39,245 bases of DNA from Brevundimonas sp. (GCF_016463485.1 NZ_JAEMRD010000016.1:1-39245), one strand, 5' to 3'. Positions 17,724-27,005 are shown, numbered from the stretch's first letter. Notes: generated by a model not told the origin, from the sequence alone. Program-made: numbers and translations.

Positions 17724-17870
17724 ATGTCCCCCAACGAACCCGAACCCCGTCCCGAAGAACAACCGGCACCCGATTCCATGCCTGAAGTCGAACCGGCCGA
17801 CAGCCCCCAGGAAATACCCGCGTTCGACCCAGGTGGCGGCGAAGGTGATTTCGGCCAACCGATGTCCTGA
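17724..17870 (+). CDS. Small acidic proline-rich protein, 48 residues
   Basis: A very short gene (MSPNEPEPRPEEQPAP… to a C-terminal GDFGQPMS) rich in Pro, Glu and Asp and probably disordered. Its reality rests on an excellent AAGGAG 6 nt before ATG 17724 and on its place in the stress islet between two genes with EcfG-type promoters. No domain is recognised. Function unknown. Confidence 0.55.
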   Translation: MSPNEPEPRPEEQPAPDSMPEVEPADSPQEIPAFDPGGGEGDFGQPMS

Positions 17871-17911
17871 TCCGGATCATTTCGACCGTGGCACGAAAGC
17901 GACGCAGCCTC

Positions 17912-17936
17912 GGAACCTTGCCCCACCCCCGGGGTT
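17912..17936 (+). promoter_or_regulatory. EcfG/SigT-type promoter-like site for the KGG gene
   Basis: GGAAC (17912–17916), a 16-nt spacer and GGTT (17933–17936) fit the alphaproteobacterial general-stress promoter pattern, with one base off in the −10 element. It lies about 40 nt before the KGG gene start. Confidence 0.6.
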
Positions 17937-17976
17937 TTGAAGCCAAGCCGTAGCTTACTCAGGAAGGAACAACCGA

Positions 17977-18207
17977 ATGGCCGAAGGTCAGCCCAACCGT
18001 CCGTCGGGTGTGTCCAAGCGAGGCTTCGCCTCGATGGATCCCGAGCGTCAACGTGAGATCGCTCGCAAGGGCGGAGCCAGCGTCCCCAGCGAGAAGCGCA
18101 GCTTCTCCCAGGATCGTGGTCTGGCAGCACAGGCCGGCCGCAAGGGCGGCGAAGCCTCTCACGGAACACGCCGACCTGAAGACGAGGTCGAAGGTCAGGC
18201 AGAATAG
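17977..18207 (+). CDS. KGG-repeat stress-induced protein
   Basis: A 76-residue hydrophilic protein with two KGG-type repeats: GFASMDPERQREIARKGG, then a second block ending GRKGGEASHG. The family (YciG/Con-10-like) is small, basic and commonly induced in stationary phase or general stress, with unclear biochemistry. A strong AGGAAGGA lies 8 nt before ATG 17977. The EcfG-type promoter-like site upstream and the terminator downstream make it a compact one-gene unit. Confidence 0.88.
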   Translation: MAEGQPNRPSGVSKRGFASMDPERQREIARKGGASVPSEKRSFSQDRGLAAQAGRKGGEASHGTRRPEDEVEGQAE

Positions 18208-18229
18208 CCGCCTCGGGACCGACAGAATG

Positions 18230-18261
18230 GGGCGGCGGATCGCAGGATCCGCCGCCCTTTT
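18230..18261 (+). terminator. Intrinsic terminator of the KGG gene
   Basis: A perfect 12-bp stem (18230–18241 with 18246–18257), 4-nt loop and TTTT on the rightward strand. It lies 22 nt past the KGG stop and 9 nt before the convergent egtBD stop. Confidence 0.9.
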
Positions 18262-18270
18262 CGTATCCGA

Positions 18271-20427
18271 TCAGGCTTCGAGGACGACGATGGCGACCGA
18301 GGGTTCGGGGCCGACCTCGAACGCGGCTACCGACCACCCTGCGGCCTCGGCGAGCGCGCGCACCGTGGCCTCACGATACTTCCGCGAGCTTTCGGTGTGG
18401 ATCGTCTCGCCCTGCACGAAATCGACCGTGGCGGCACCGATCCTGACCCTCTGGTCGCGCGTCGAGCGCAGATGCATCTCCATCCGGGCATCGACCGGGT
18501 TCCACAGCGCCAGATGCTCGAACGCCGACAGATCGAAATCCGCGTTCAGCTCGCGATTGGCACGGACCAGCAGGTTCTTGTTGAACGCGGCCGTCACCCC
18601 TTGCGCATCGTCATAGGCGGCGATCAGCGTCCCCGGATCCTTGACCAGATCGACTCCCAGGATGAACAGTGCCCCGGCATCCAGCCGCTCGCGCGCCACG
18701 GTCAGAAGGCGCACCGCGTCCTCGCGATCCAGGTTGCCGATCGTGGAGCCCGGAAAGAACCCGACCCTTCGCCCGAGGCCCAACTCAGGCAGGGCCGGCA
18801 GGTTCAGGAAATCGCCGACCACCGGCTCGACCCGCAACGACGGATAGGAGGCCGATATCCCCTCCACCGCCTGCTCCAGCGCGTCAGGACTGATGTCGAT
18901 AGGCACATAGGCGGCAAGATCGGGTGCGGCATCCAGCAGGATGCGCGTCTTCGCGCTGGCCCCGGATCCAAACTCGACCAACACCGCGCGGTCGCCGAAC
19001 CGGGCCGTCAAGGACGGGGCCAGCTCCCGCAAGAGTGCGGCTTCCTGACGCGTCGGATAGTATTCCGGAAGGCGCGTGATCTCCTCGAACAGGCGCGACC
19101 CCTCCGCGTCATAGAACCATTTGGGCGACATGGCCTTCTGAGGCTTCGCCAGGCCAGCCAACAGTTCACTGCGAAACTCGCGGGTGACGGCGTCGTCCCC
19201 CATGTCGCGGTCTTCCGGGGAAACATCCTCGGCCAGTCTCAGTCCCATGAACGCCCATCTTTGATGCGGATAGAAGAAGTTGCGGTAGGTCGCGCGGCCA
19301 TGGCCGTCGGGCGTCGCGAACGAAGAGCCCCTCAGAACACTCTGATTGGCCATGAATTTCCCGTTGTACTCCGCCGCCGTCCCCGCGGTCGGTCGAAAGC
19401 CGGGATAGGCCAGATAGGCGCTGGACGTATGCTGCCAGACCTCGTCGAACAGGTTGCCGAAAGCGTCGGGCCGCGTCGTCGCCGCATGCTCCCATTCCGC
19501 CTCTGTCGGCAAGCGCTGGCCGGCCCATGTCGCATAGGCGTCGGCCTCATAGGCGCTGATATGGCGCACGGGCGCGTCAGGATCGACGGGAGCGCGGCCC
19601 GTCAGCGTCATCGTGGTCCAGCCCTCGGGATCATCCCGCCAATACAGCGGTGCCGTCCAGCCCTCGGCCTTCACCGTCGCCCAGCCGTCCGACAGCCACA
19701 ACTCGGGCCGCCGATAGCCACCGTCGTCGATGAAGGCGATCCATTCACCGTTGGCCACCAGGTCTCGCGCCAGACCGAAAGGCTGTAACCAGACCGGGTG
19801 GGCGGGCCCTTCGTTGTCGAAGGCAAACCCCGGTCCGTCATGGCCCAGTGTCGCCATCCCGCCCTCGAAGGCCTCAAAGCCGCCTCGCGCAGCCGCGACC
19901 GGAACAGCCCGCGGATCGATCCCATAGGCAGCCGGATCCAGCGGGGACCGGGCCATCAGCGCCAGGATGTCCATCAGGAACAGCTCCTGATGCTGCTGGT
20001 CGTGGTGCAGACCGAGCACGAACAGATACCGATCCGCCGCCGACGTCAGGCCGCGACCCAGCCGATCGATCATCCGCCGATCGATCTCCGTGCGATAGGC
20101 CAACACGTCGTCCAGCGACGGGCGCGTCATAAGGCCACGCTCATGACGCGCGACCCTCTCGCCCAGCGCCTCGTAGTAGGAGTTGAACATCTGCTGGAAG
20201 CGCGGATCGACCGGCTCATAGTCCGGATCGGCGGCCAGGATCATCGCCTCGAAAAACCAGCTGGTATGCGCCAGGTGCCATTTGCCGGGGCTGGCATCCG
20301 GCATGGCCTGGGCCGAAAGGTCCTCAGACGACAGGCCTGCCGCCAGTGCGGGCATGGCCCCGCGCACGCGTCGATAAAGGGCGATATCGATGTCCTGCTG
20401 CGACGCGATGCGCGAGAGGTCGTTCAT
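18271..20427 (-). CDS. EgtB–EgtD fusion for ergothioneine synthesis
   Basis: One continuous 718-residue chain carries two ergothioneine enzymes. Residues 1–400 are EgtB, the iron-dependent sulfoxide synthase that joins a sulfur donor to trimethylhistidine. It has a DinB-like iron site with HLAHTSW (His51/His54) and HHDQQHQE (His142/His146), then a formylglycine-enzyme-like domain ending near GLRLAED. From about residue 420 follows EgtD, the SAM-dependent histidine trimethylase, with SPKWFYDAEGS, the SAM motif EFGSGASAKT, PIDISPDALEQ and FFPGSTIGNL. The start is ATG 20427, with GGGGGA at about 9 nt; an earlier GTG is possible. No egtA, egtC or egtE is nearby, so other genes must complete the pathway. 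Confidence 0.93.
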   Translation of the reverse strand: MNDLSRIASQQDIDIALYRRVRGAMPALAAGLSSEDLSAQAMPDASPGKWHLAHTSWFFEAMILAADPDYEPVDPRFQQMFNSYYEALGERVARHERGLMTRPSLDDVLAYRTEIDRRMIDRLGRGLTSAADRYLFVLGLHHDQQHQELFLMDILALMARSPLDPAAYGIDPRAVPVAAARGGFEAFEGGMATLGHDGPGFAFDNEGPAHPVWLQPFGLARDLVANGEWIAFIDDGGYRRPELWLSDGWATVKAEGWTAPLYWRDDPEGWTTMTLTGRAPVDPDAPVRHISAYEADAYATWAGQRLPTEAEWEHAATTRPDAFGNLFDEVWQHTSSAYLAYPGFRPTAGTAAEYNGKFMANQSVLRGSSFATPDGHGRATYRNFFYPHQRWAFMGLRLAEDVSPEDRDMGDDAVTREFRSELLAGLAKPQKAMSPKWFYDAEGSRLFEEITRLPEYYPTRQEAALLRELAPSLTARFGDRAVLVEFGSGASAKTRILLDAAPDLAAYVPIDISPDALEQAVEGISASYPSLRVEPVVGDFLNLPALPELGLGRRVGFFPGSTIGNLDREDAVRLLTVARERLDAGALFILGVDLVKDPGTLIAAYDDAQGVTAAFNKNLLVRANRELNADFDLSAFEHLALWNPVDARMEMHLRSTRDQRVRIGAATVDFVQGETIHTESSRKYREATVRALAEAAGWSVAAFEVGPEPSVAIVVLEA

Positions 20428-20558
20428 CGGCACAGTCCCCCAACGCCTATCCAAGCCCAGCACAAAGCCGCACGAGAAAATCCGTTCCCGCCATGCGACA
20501 CATCGCCCAGATGAGAGCTGGGCCCATGCCCGGCAACCGGTGATCTGCGGGGATTGCC

Positions 20559-21770
20559 CTACCGAATCGGACGCCCGCCGTGCTTGGCGTATTCGAGCCG
20601 CGCAATGGTCCGGTTGTGAACCTCGTCAGGCCCATCGGCGAAACGCAGCGTCCGGACCTGGGCGTACAGCTCGGCCAGTGGCGTATCGGCCGAAACGCCG
20701 GCACCCCCGAACGCCTGGATGGCGTCGTCGATGATCTGCAACGCCATCTTGGGTGCCGCCACCTTGATCTGCGAGATTTCGGACTTGGCGTTCTTGGCCC
20801 CGGCCTGATCGATCATCCAGGCGGCCTTCAGCACCATCAGGCGGCACATCTCGATATTGGTCCGCGCCTCGCCGACCCGCTGCTCCCAGACCGAATGCTC
20901 GGCGATCTGCTTTCTGAACGCGGTGCGGTTCAGCAACCGTTCGCACATGAGCGCCAGGGCCTTCTCCGCCGCACCAATCGTCCGCATGCAATGGTGAATG
21001 CGGCCGGGCCCCAGCCGCCCCTGCGCGATCTCGAACCCCCTGCCCTCGCCCGCGATCAGGTTCGAGACCGGCACCCGGACGTTGTCCAGCACCACCTCGG
21101 CGTGGCCGATCGGCCGTTCGTCATAGCCGAACACGCTCAGCATCCGCTCGACCCGGAAGCCCGGCGTGTCGGTCGGCACCAGGATCTGCGACTGCTGCTG
21201 GTGTGTCGCCGCGCCGGTGTCGGTCTTGCCCATGACGATGGCGATCCTGACGTTCGGATGGCCCATGTTGGTCGACCACCATTTGCGGCCATTGATCACG
21301 TATTCGTCGCCGTCGCGGACGATCGATGTCTGGATATTGGTCGCGTCCGACGAAGCGACCGCCGGCTCGGTCATCAGGAAGGCCGAGCGGATCGTGCCGG
21401 CCATCAGGGGCTTAAGCCACTGCTCCTGCTGCTCGGCGTTGCCGTACATATGCAGGACTTCCATGTTCCCTGTATCGGGCGCGGCGCAGTTGAACACCTC
21501 GGCCGACCACAGGGCGTGACCCATGATCTCGGCCAGGGGGGCGTATTCGACATTGGTCAGTCCCGCGCCGTGCTCGCCCGGCAGGAACATGTTCCACAGC
21601 CCGGCCTCGCGCGCCTGGGCCTTCATTTCTTCCATCACGGGCGGCTGGCGCGTGTGATCCTCATGGACCTGGGCCCAGTATTCAGCCGAGCGTGGCAGCA
21701 CCTTGTCGTCCATGAACCTCTGGAGCCGCTCCTGCCAGTGCAGGCCCAGGTCGCTGTGCTTGAAGTCCAT
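20559..21770 (-). CDS. Acyl-CoA dehydrogenase, ACAD10/11-like
   Basis: A 403-residue flavoprotein that would introduce a trans double bond in an acyl-CoA. FAD/substrate signatures include [16 protein letters not shown] and [10 protein letters not shown] in the middle domain, and the C-terminal helices end with [17 protein letters not shown], the form seen in ACAD10/11-type enzymes. GGGAGG precedes ATG 21770. An intrinsic terminator separates it from the SCP2 gene upstream, so it has its own promoter or relies on read-through. Chain-length specificity cannot be read. Confidence 0.92.
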   Translation of the reverse strand: MDFKHSDLGLHWQERLQRFMDDKVLPRSAEYWAQVHEDHTRQPPVMEEMKAQAREAGLWNMFLPGEHGAGLTNVEYAPLAEIMGHALWSAEVFNCAAPDTGNMEVLHMYGNAEQQEQWLKPLMAGTIRSAFLMTEPAVASSDATNIQTSIVRDGDEYVINGRKWWSTNMGHPNVRIAIVMGKTDTGAATHQQQSQILVPTDTPGFRVERMLSVFGYDERPIGHAEVVLDNVRVPVSNLIAGEGRGFEIAQGRLGPGRIHHCMRTIGAAEKALALMCERLLNRTAFRKQIAEHSVWEQRVGEARTNIEMCRLMVLKAAWMIDQAGAKNAKSEISQIKVAAPKMALQIIDDAIQAFGGAGVSADTPLAELYAQVRTLRFADGPDEVHNRTIARLEYAKHGGRPIR

Positions 21771-21794
21771 GGTCGTCCTCCCGAGACGGATATG

Positions 21795-21828
21795 AAAACG
21801 GCGCGGCCCTCTTCCGGAGCCGCGCCGT
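21795..21828 (-). terminator. Intrinsic terminator of the SCP2 gene
   Basis: A perfect 10-bp stem (21798–21807 with 21819–21828) with an 11-nt loop, ending in TTTT on the leftward strand, about 27 nt past the SCP2 stop and 25 nt before the next start. Confidence 0.8.
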
Positions 21829-21854
21829 GTCGTTCTTGTCTTTTCAGACCGGCA

Positions 21855-22160
21855 TCAACGCTTCAGCAGCGGGATCAGCTTCTGGGCGATCATCATGTCG
21901 CCGGCGATCTTCAGCTTGCCCTGCATGAAGGCCATCATGCCGTCCAGCTTGCCTTCGGACATGGCGATGAAGTCGTCCCAGGACACGGTCACGGTGGTGT
22001 CGGCGGGCTTGTCGTCGTTGGTCACCGTGTTCGGGACCGAGGCACCGTCGATGTAGATCTTGCCCGTGTCGCCCATGTCGATCTTCACGGTCTTGCCCAG
22101 ACCGGAGTTGTCGCCGACGGCGCTGCGGATGTGTTCGGTAACCTGAGCCAGGTCGGCCAT
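21855..22160 (-). CDS. SCP2 sterol-carrier-domain protein
   Basis: A 101-residue stand-alone SCP2 domain, a small hydrophobic-tunnel protein that binds fatty acyl-CoA or sterol-like lipids. Typical features are KIDMGDTGKIYIDG, the WDDFIAMSEGK strand–helix turn and the MMAFMQGKLKIAGD segment followed by a C-terminal MIAQKLIPLL helix. The start is ATG 22160, with AGGGAGA 6 nt upstream; the reading frame is open further upstream, but that part has no family match. It lies between a secreted esterase and an acyl-CoA dehydrogenase, consistent with lipid metabolism. Confidence 0.92.
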   Translation of the reverse strand: MADLAQVTEHIRSAVGDNSGLGKTVKIDMGDTGKIYIDGASVPNTVTNDDKPADTTVTVSWDDFIAMSEGKLDGMMAFMQGKLKIAGDMMIAQKLIPLLKR

Positions 22161-22242
22161 GGTCGTCTCCCTAAGACAGTGATTTGAGACAGCCCTAGCC
22201 CTCCCCGACCACCGTGCCAAGATCACGTCAGGTCAAGTTGGA

Positions 22243-23823
22243 TCACGTTCCCTGCTTGAGGAAGGGTGCCGTCTGGAACAGGCGGCGTTCAGCCGCACGG
22301 GGGTCGTTCTCGCTCCGGCTCTCGACGTCGAAGATCATGGTCGCTCGTTCCGGCAGCGAATAGGGATTCCAGGTCGGAATCGCCGCGTTGTTCGGATTGC
22401 CGGTCCGGGCGAAGGCGATGAAGGTCTCGCTCATCGCATTGGCCACCCCGAGCGCTTCCGGTCCGGTCCCCGTCTTCGATGTCGGTTGGTGGCAGTTGTC
22501 GAAGGCCAGCGCGATGTCGAACGAATGATAGGCACCCAGCCTCGGCTCCACCGGCGATCCGAAATCCAGCTGGTACATCCAGGTCCGGTCACCGATCTTC
22601 GCCCTCTCCTCGGCCTGGATCAGGTGGCCCGGCCGCGACCGGCCACAGGTGGCGGCGGCGAAGAAGACGTCCACCGGCGACATCGACGGGAACTGCCTGC
22701 GATACCAATCGACGACGTACTGGGCGTTCAGATCGACCACGAACTCGGGCGCCAGCTTGGCCGCCACCGTATCCCAGGTCAGGCTGAAATTGCGCTCGTC
22801 CGAAGCGGTAAAGGCGCGCGCCTCGTCGTGGGTATTGCCGACGATCATGGGGATATGGGCGCTCTCGCGTGGCGCATCCGGCACGAAAGGGTGCCTTGGC
22901 AGGGTGTCGTGGTCCATGACCGACCAGAAGACGATGCCCCCCTCTTCGATCGGGTCGTCCATCGACAGGGCCTCGACCAGCCTGCCCATGGGCACGGTGG
23001 CCAGCTCAGCCGCGCGATCCGGCGTCAGGTCCAGGTGGTCGAGGAAGGCCCGCATCCTCAGTTCGGCGTGCTGCGGGCCCATGGCGGTCACATGCTGGCC
23101 GCTCATGGTGATGACCTTGTGGAACAGGCCGGCCGCCGAGGGCATGGCCATCAGCGTCACCAGCTTGGCCCCGCCACCCGACTGGCCAAAGACCGTGACG
23201 TTGTCGGCGTCGCCGCCGAACTCGGTGATATTGTCCCGCACCCAGCGCAGGGCCAGCATCAGGTCCAGATTCCCGACACTGCCCGACTTGGCATAGACCC
23301 CGCCCCCCACCGGCGACAGCAGCTGGCCCAGACCGTTGTACCCGAACACATTCAGCCGGTGATTCAGGGTCACGACGACCACATCGCCGCGCCGACACAG
23401 GGCAACCCCGTCATACAGCGAACTCGACCCCGACCCGTTGGCGTGCGCCCCGCCGTGGACATAGACCATCACCGGCCGCCTCCCACCGTCGCGAAGCTCG
23501 GGCGTCCAGAGGTTCAGGAACAGGCAGTCCTCGGACTGGTCGGGTTCGTCGGACTTTTGCGGACTGGCCGCGCCATAGGTCGTGGCGTCGCGAACATCGC
23601 TCCAGGACTCGGGCACCACCCCCGGCTGGAACCGCCTTGTCGCGGTGTCGGCACCGTAGCGTACGCCCTTGAAGACCTTGATCCCCTGATCGACATAGCC
23701 CCGAACCCGACCGTGCCGCGTCGCCGCCACCGGCTGGACCGGATCGGCCCAGGCCGCGCCACCCGTCGCAATCAGGCCGCCGGTCATGGCTGCGGTGGCG
23801 ATCACGGTGCGGCGGGTCTGCAT
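22243..23823 (-). CDS. Tat-exported type-B carboxylesterase
   Basis: A 526-residue alpha/beta-hydrolase of the carboxylesterase/cholinesterase family. The N-terminus QTRRTVIATAA and a hydrophobic stretch ending WADP form a twin-arginine signal, so the enzyme should be periplasmic. The oxyanion motif is HGGAHANGSG, the nucleophile serine lies in FGQSGGGAK, the triad Glu is probably in GNTHDEARAF, and the His in GAYHSFDIALAF. EDCLFLNLW is the usual conserved block. Its start is 16 nt past the LysR stop, so they may be co-transcribed. The substrate is unknown. Confidence 0.9.
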   Translation of the reverse strand: MQTRRTVIATAAMTGGLIATGGAAWADPVQPVAATRHGRVRGYVDQGIKVFKGVRYGADTATRRFQPGVVPESWSDVRDATTYGAASPQKSDEPDQSEDCLFLNLWTPELRDGGRRPVMVYVHGGAHANGSGSSSLYDGVALCRRGDVVVVTLNHRLNVFGYNGLGQLLSPVGGGVYAKSGSVGNLDLMLALRWVRDNITEFGGDADNVTVFGQSGGGAKLVTLMAMPSAAGLFHKVITMSGQHVTAMGPQHAELRMRAFLDHLDLTPDRAAELATVPMGRLVEALSMDDPIEEGGIVFWSVMDHDTLPRHPFVPDAPRESAHIPMIVGNTHDEARAFTASDERNFSLTWDTVAAKLAPEFVVDLNAQYVVDWYRRQFPSMSPVDVFFAAATCGRSRPGHLIQAEERAKIGDRTWMYQLDFGSPVEPRLGAYHSFDIALAFDNCHQPTSKTGTGPEALGVANAMSETFIAFARTGNPNNAAIPTWNPYSLPERATMIFDVESRSENDPRAAERRLFQTAPFLKQGT

Positions 23824-23838
23824 GGCAGAGTATCCTTG

Positions 23839-24741
23839 CTAGGGCGTAGTCCTGGCCTGCGCCTCGATCAGGTCGAGGAGCGGTTTCAGGCTCGGATTGT
23901 CGTTGTCGCGACGCCAGGCGACGAACAGTTCGACCGGGCGCTCGGGCATGGTATCCAGGGGCCGGAACTCGACCCCCTCGAAATGCAGCTTGGTCGCGGC
24001 CTCGGGCACCACCGCCGCCCCGATCCGCGCGTGGACCAAGGCCAGGATCGAGTGAATCTGCGCCATATGCTGGACGTGCTGGGGCGACACCCCGGCCTCG
24101 TCGAACATGGCCGTCAGCATGGCGTGGAAATAGCCCGCCCCTTCGGGGGCATACATGATCATCGGCTGGGCATCGAAATCGGCCAGGCTGATGCGGTCCT
24201 TCTCCAGCCGGGGATCGCCACTCGGCAAAGCCGCCACAAGAGGCTCGGTCAGCACCCGCACCTTGTCGAACTCGGGTCGGGTGAGCGGGGGCCGCACCAG
24301 CCCCAGGTCGATGCGCCCGGTCAGCAGGGCCTCGACCTGTTCGCCCGACACCAGCTCGCGCAGCGTCAGATCGACATTGGGCAACTGGGTTCGCGCCAGA
24401 TCGACCAGATTGGGCAGGAAGGAATAGCCGGAGGCCGCCGTGAACCCGACCGCGACCCGGCCTGCATCGCCGCTGGCGATCCGCCGCGTCGCCAGGGCCG
24501 CGCTCTCGGCCAGCCTCAGGATGCGTTTCGCCTCGATCAGGAACGACCGCCCCGCCGGTGTCAGCCGCACCGACCGGCTGGTCCGGTCCAGCAGGACGAC
24601 GCCCAGTATACGCTCCAGCAACTGCACCTGACGGCTCAGCGGCGGCTGGGTCATGTTCAGCCGCTGGGCGGCACGCCCGAAATGCAGTTCCTCGGCGACG
24701 GCGACGAAGCACCGCAACTGGCTCAGCTCGAACATGTTCAT
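23839..24741 (-). CDS. LysR-family transcriptional regulator
   Basis: A 300-residue regulator. Residues 1–65 form the winged helix–turn–helix (LSQLRCFVAVAEELHFGRAAQRLNMTQPPLSRQ in register with the family, followed by LFLIEAKRIL-type linker helix), and the rest is the periplasmic-binding-like effector domain. GGGAGAAGG precedes ATG 24741. It is in the same direction as kdgD upstream and the esterase downstream, not divergent as many LysR genes are. Likely targets are these neighbours; the effector is unknown. Confidence 0.93.
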   Translation of the reverse strand: MNMFELSQLRCFVAVAEELHFGRAAQRLNMTQPPLSRQVQLLERILGVVLLDRTSRSVRLTPAGRSFLIEAKRILRLAESAALATRRIASGDAGRVAVGFTAASGYSFLPNLVDLARTQLPNVDLTLRELVSGEQVEALLTGRIDLGLVRPPLTRPEFDKVRVLTEPLVAALPSGDPRLEKDRISLADFDAQPMIMYAPEGAGYFHAMLTAMFDEAGVSPQHVQHMAQIHSILALVHARIGAAVVPEAATKLHFEGVEFRPLDTMPERPVELFVAWRRDNDNPSLKPLLDLIEAQARTTP

Positions 24742-24802
24742 CGCCCTTCTCCCAGGCGAGGTGTTCTAGGCCCTGCGGACCCGAACGGACAGGGCACCGA
24801 CC

Positions 24803-25747
24803 CTATCCGTTCGCCGCCAGTTTCGGTGCGGCGGGTTGCACACGGGCGATCAACGCCGACAACTCGGCCAGTTCGGCGGGCTTCAGGTCGATCAGCGGCG
24901 TGCGGACCGGACCTGCGGTACGGCCGATAGCGGTCATGCCCGCCTTGACGATCGAGACGGCGTAGCCCCTGCCCTTGTTGCGCAGCGCGATGTACGGCAG
25001 CACGAAGTCGCGCAGGCCCGCCATGATGGTCGCATGGTCGCGGGCCCGCACGGCCTTGTAGAAGTCCAGCGCGAACTCCGGCACGAAGTTGAAGATCGCC
25101 GACGAATAGGTCGTGACCCCCATCTCCAGATAGGCCGGCGCGAAGGTCTCGGCGGTCGGAAGGCCGCCGACATAGGTCAGGCGATCGCCCATCCGCGCAT
25201 AGACCTGCATCATCAGTTCGATGTCGCCGACGCCGTCCTTGAACCCGACCAGGTTCGGATTGCGCTCGCACAGCTTTTCCAGCGTCTCGGGCTGCAGCAC
25301 GGCGTTGTCGCGGTTGTAGACGATGACGCCCAGCGAGGTCGCATTGCAGACGGCCTCGACATGCGCCGCCAGGCCTTCCTGGCCCGGCACCATCAGATAG
25401 TTGGGCAACAACAGGATGCCGTCGGCACCGTTGGCCTCGGCCGATTGGGCCAGATCGACGGCCATGGCCGTCCCGTATCCGGCGCCCGCGATCACCGGGG
25501 TCTTGCCGGCGGTTTCCTCGACGGCGGCCTTCACCACCTTGCCGACCTCTTCGGGGGTCAGGGAGAAGAACTCGCCGGTGCCGCCGGCAGCGAACAGCCC
25601 GGCCAGCTCATACTCCAGCATCCAGGCGCAGTGGTCGCGATAGTCCTTTGCGACGAACTGCTGCTCGGCGTCGAAATGGGTGACCGGAAACGACAGCAAA
25701 CCGCCGCCGATGGTCGCGGCCATTTCCGCGGGCGTCATTCTGGACAT
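24803..25747 (-). CDS. kdgD: 5-dehydro-4-deoxyglucarate dehydratase
   Basis: A 314-residue member of the DHDPS/NAL aldolase family that dehydrates and decarboxylates 5-dehydro-4-deoxy-D-glucarate to 2,5-dioxopentanoate, in oxidative uronate/glucarate catabolism. The catalytic Lys170 lies in VGFKDGVGD and Tyr144 in [20 protein letters not shown] replaces the GTTGE-type loop and fits this subgroup. GAGGAAC precedes ATG 25747. The other pathway genes (uronate dehydrogenase, dioxopentanoate dehydrogenase) are absent from the window, so the gene stands apart from a full cluster. The LysR gene follows after 61 nt. Confidence 0.93.
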   Translation of the reverse strand: MSRMTPAEMAATIGGGLLSFPVTHFDAEQQFVAKDYRDHCAWMLEYELAGLFAAGGTGEFFSLTPEEVGKVVKAAVEETAGKTPVIAGAGYGTAMAVDLAQSAEANGADGILLLPNYLMVPGQEGLAAHVEAVCNATSLGVIVYNRDNAVLQPETLEKLCERNPNLVGFKDGVGDIELMMQVYARMGDRLTYVGGLPTAETFAPAYLEMGVTTYSSAIFNFVPEFALDFYKAVRARDHATIMAGLRDFVLPYIALRNKGRGYAVSIVKAGMTAIGRTAGPVRTPLIDLKPAELAELSALIARVQPAAPKLAANG

Positions 25748-25879
25748 GGAGTTCCTCGCTCAAAGACGGCCGTGCCGCCCGGCGCTGTCGTCGCGCCCTG
25801 ATCGAACGGTATTCCGGTCTTTGATGCGGGTCCAAGCCAATGCAGCTATCGACCGATGCGTGTTTTGGCTTGATCGGCC

Positions 25880-27001
25880 TCAGTACCCCTGGGCGCGCGC
25901 CAGTCGTTCGGTGTGGAAGCCTGCGTCGCCCAGCAACTCGTTCAGCACCCGCACCCGCTTCATGAACAGGCCGACGTCGAAGGCGTCGGTCATCCCCACG
26001 CCGCCGTGCATCTGTACCGCCTCCTGCACCGCCAGTTCGGCGACCCGCCCTGCCTTCGCCTTGGCGACCGAGACGGCCAGCCCCGCATCCTCGCGCCCCG
26101 CGTCCAGACGCTGCAACGCACCCAGCACCGCCGCCCGCGCCAGCTCGATCTCGGTAAACAGATGCGCCGCCCGATGCTGGAGCGCCTGGAACTCGCCGAT
26201 CAGCTTGCCGAACTGCTTGCGGGTCCGCAGATACTCGAGCGTCAGCTGGAACGCCTGGTCCCCTGCCCCGGTCAGGGATGCCGCCGCACAGGCCCGCCCC
26301 AGGTTCAGAGCGCCTTCCAGCAGACCCTCGCCCGCATCCACCGCGCCGATCACCGCATCGGCGTCGACCTGCACATCGGTCAGGGTCACCCGCGCCGCAT
26401 TGTGCGCATCGACCATCACGGTCCGTTCGATCTCGACCCCCGCTGCCTTCGGATCGATCAGGAACAGGGTCAGGCCGCCGTCGGTCCTCGCGGCCACGAT
26501 CAGGGCATCGGCAATATGGCCGTCGAGCAAGAAGCCCTTGGCCCCGTTCAGCTTGAACCCGTTGCCCGACCGCTCTGCGGTCGTCGCGATGGCCGAGGGC
26601 CGGTGCTTGGCCCCCTCGTCCACCGCCAGGGACAGGATCGCATCACCGCCTGCGATCCGAGGCAGCCAGGTCGATTGCTGGTCTGCCGATCCGCCATCGA
26701 TCAGCACCTTGGCGCTCAGCACGCCCGATCCCATGAAGGGCGACGGCGTCAGGGTCCGCCCCAGCGCCTCGGCCAGAACCCCCGCCTCGACCGCGCCCAG
26801 GCCTGATCCACCGTGCGCCTCGGGGATGATGACCCCCGCGAAACCCATCTCGCCGAAGGCCCGCCACAGGTCACGAGAGACCCCATCCGCGTCGTGCTCG
26901 TCGCGCAGTTTCCGCAGATGCGCGATCGGCGCATTCTCGCTCAGAAAGCCGTCGGCGGCCTCCTTGAGCATGGTCTGTTCTTCAGTGAGGATCAGCGGCA
27001 T
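25880..27001 (-). CDS. Acyl-CoA dehydrogenase, smaller partner subunit
   Basis: A 373-residue acyl-CoA dehydrogenase. The N-terminal helical domain, GSGLGAVEAGVLAEALGR and the C-terminal MHGGVGMTDAFDVGLFMKR are typical. It lacks the conserved GTSEI-like stretch seen in its neighbour, and the beta-domain is shorter. It starts 4 nt after the stop of the next dehydrogenase gene, so the two are translated from one message. Such pairs in actinobacterial and proteobacterial steroid or branched-chain degradation form alpha2beta2 enzymes, in which only one subunit provides the catalytic base. That assembly is inference here. Confidence 0.9.
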   Translation of the reverse strand: MPLILTEEQTMLKEAADGFLSENAPIAHLRKLRDEHDADGVSRDLWRAFGEMGFAGVIIPEAHGGSGLGAVEAGVLAEALGRTLTPSPFMGSGVLSAKVLIDGGSADQQSTWLPRIAGGDAILSLAVDEGAKHRPSAIATTAERSGNGFKLNGAKGFLLDGHIADALIVAARTDGGLTLFLIDPKAAGVEIERTVMVDAHNAARVTLTDVQVDADAVIGAVDAGEGLLEGALNLGRACAAASLTGAGDQAFQLTLEYLRTRKQFGKLIGEFQALQHRAAHLFTEIELARAAVLGALQRLDAGREDAGLAVSVAKAKAGRVAELAVQEAVQMHGGVGMTDAFDVGLFMKRVRVLNELLGDAGFHTERLARAQGY

Positions 27002-27005
27002 CCGC

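Noticed and set aside
20440-20510. A GGAAC upstream of egtBD that might be an EcfG promoter
   Set aside because: At 16 nt spacing there is no GTT element, so it does not match the promoter pattern.
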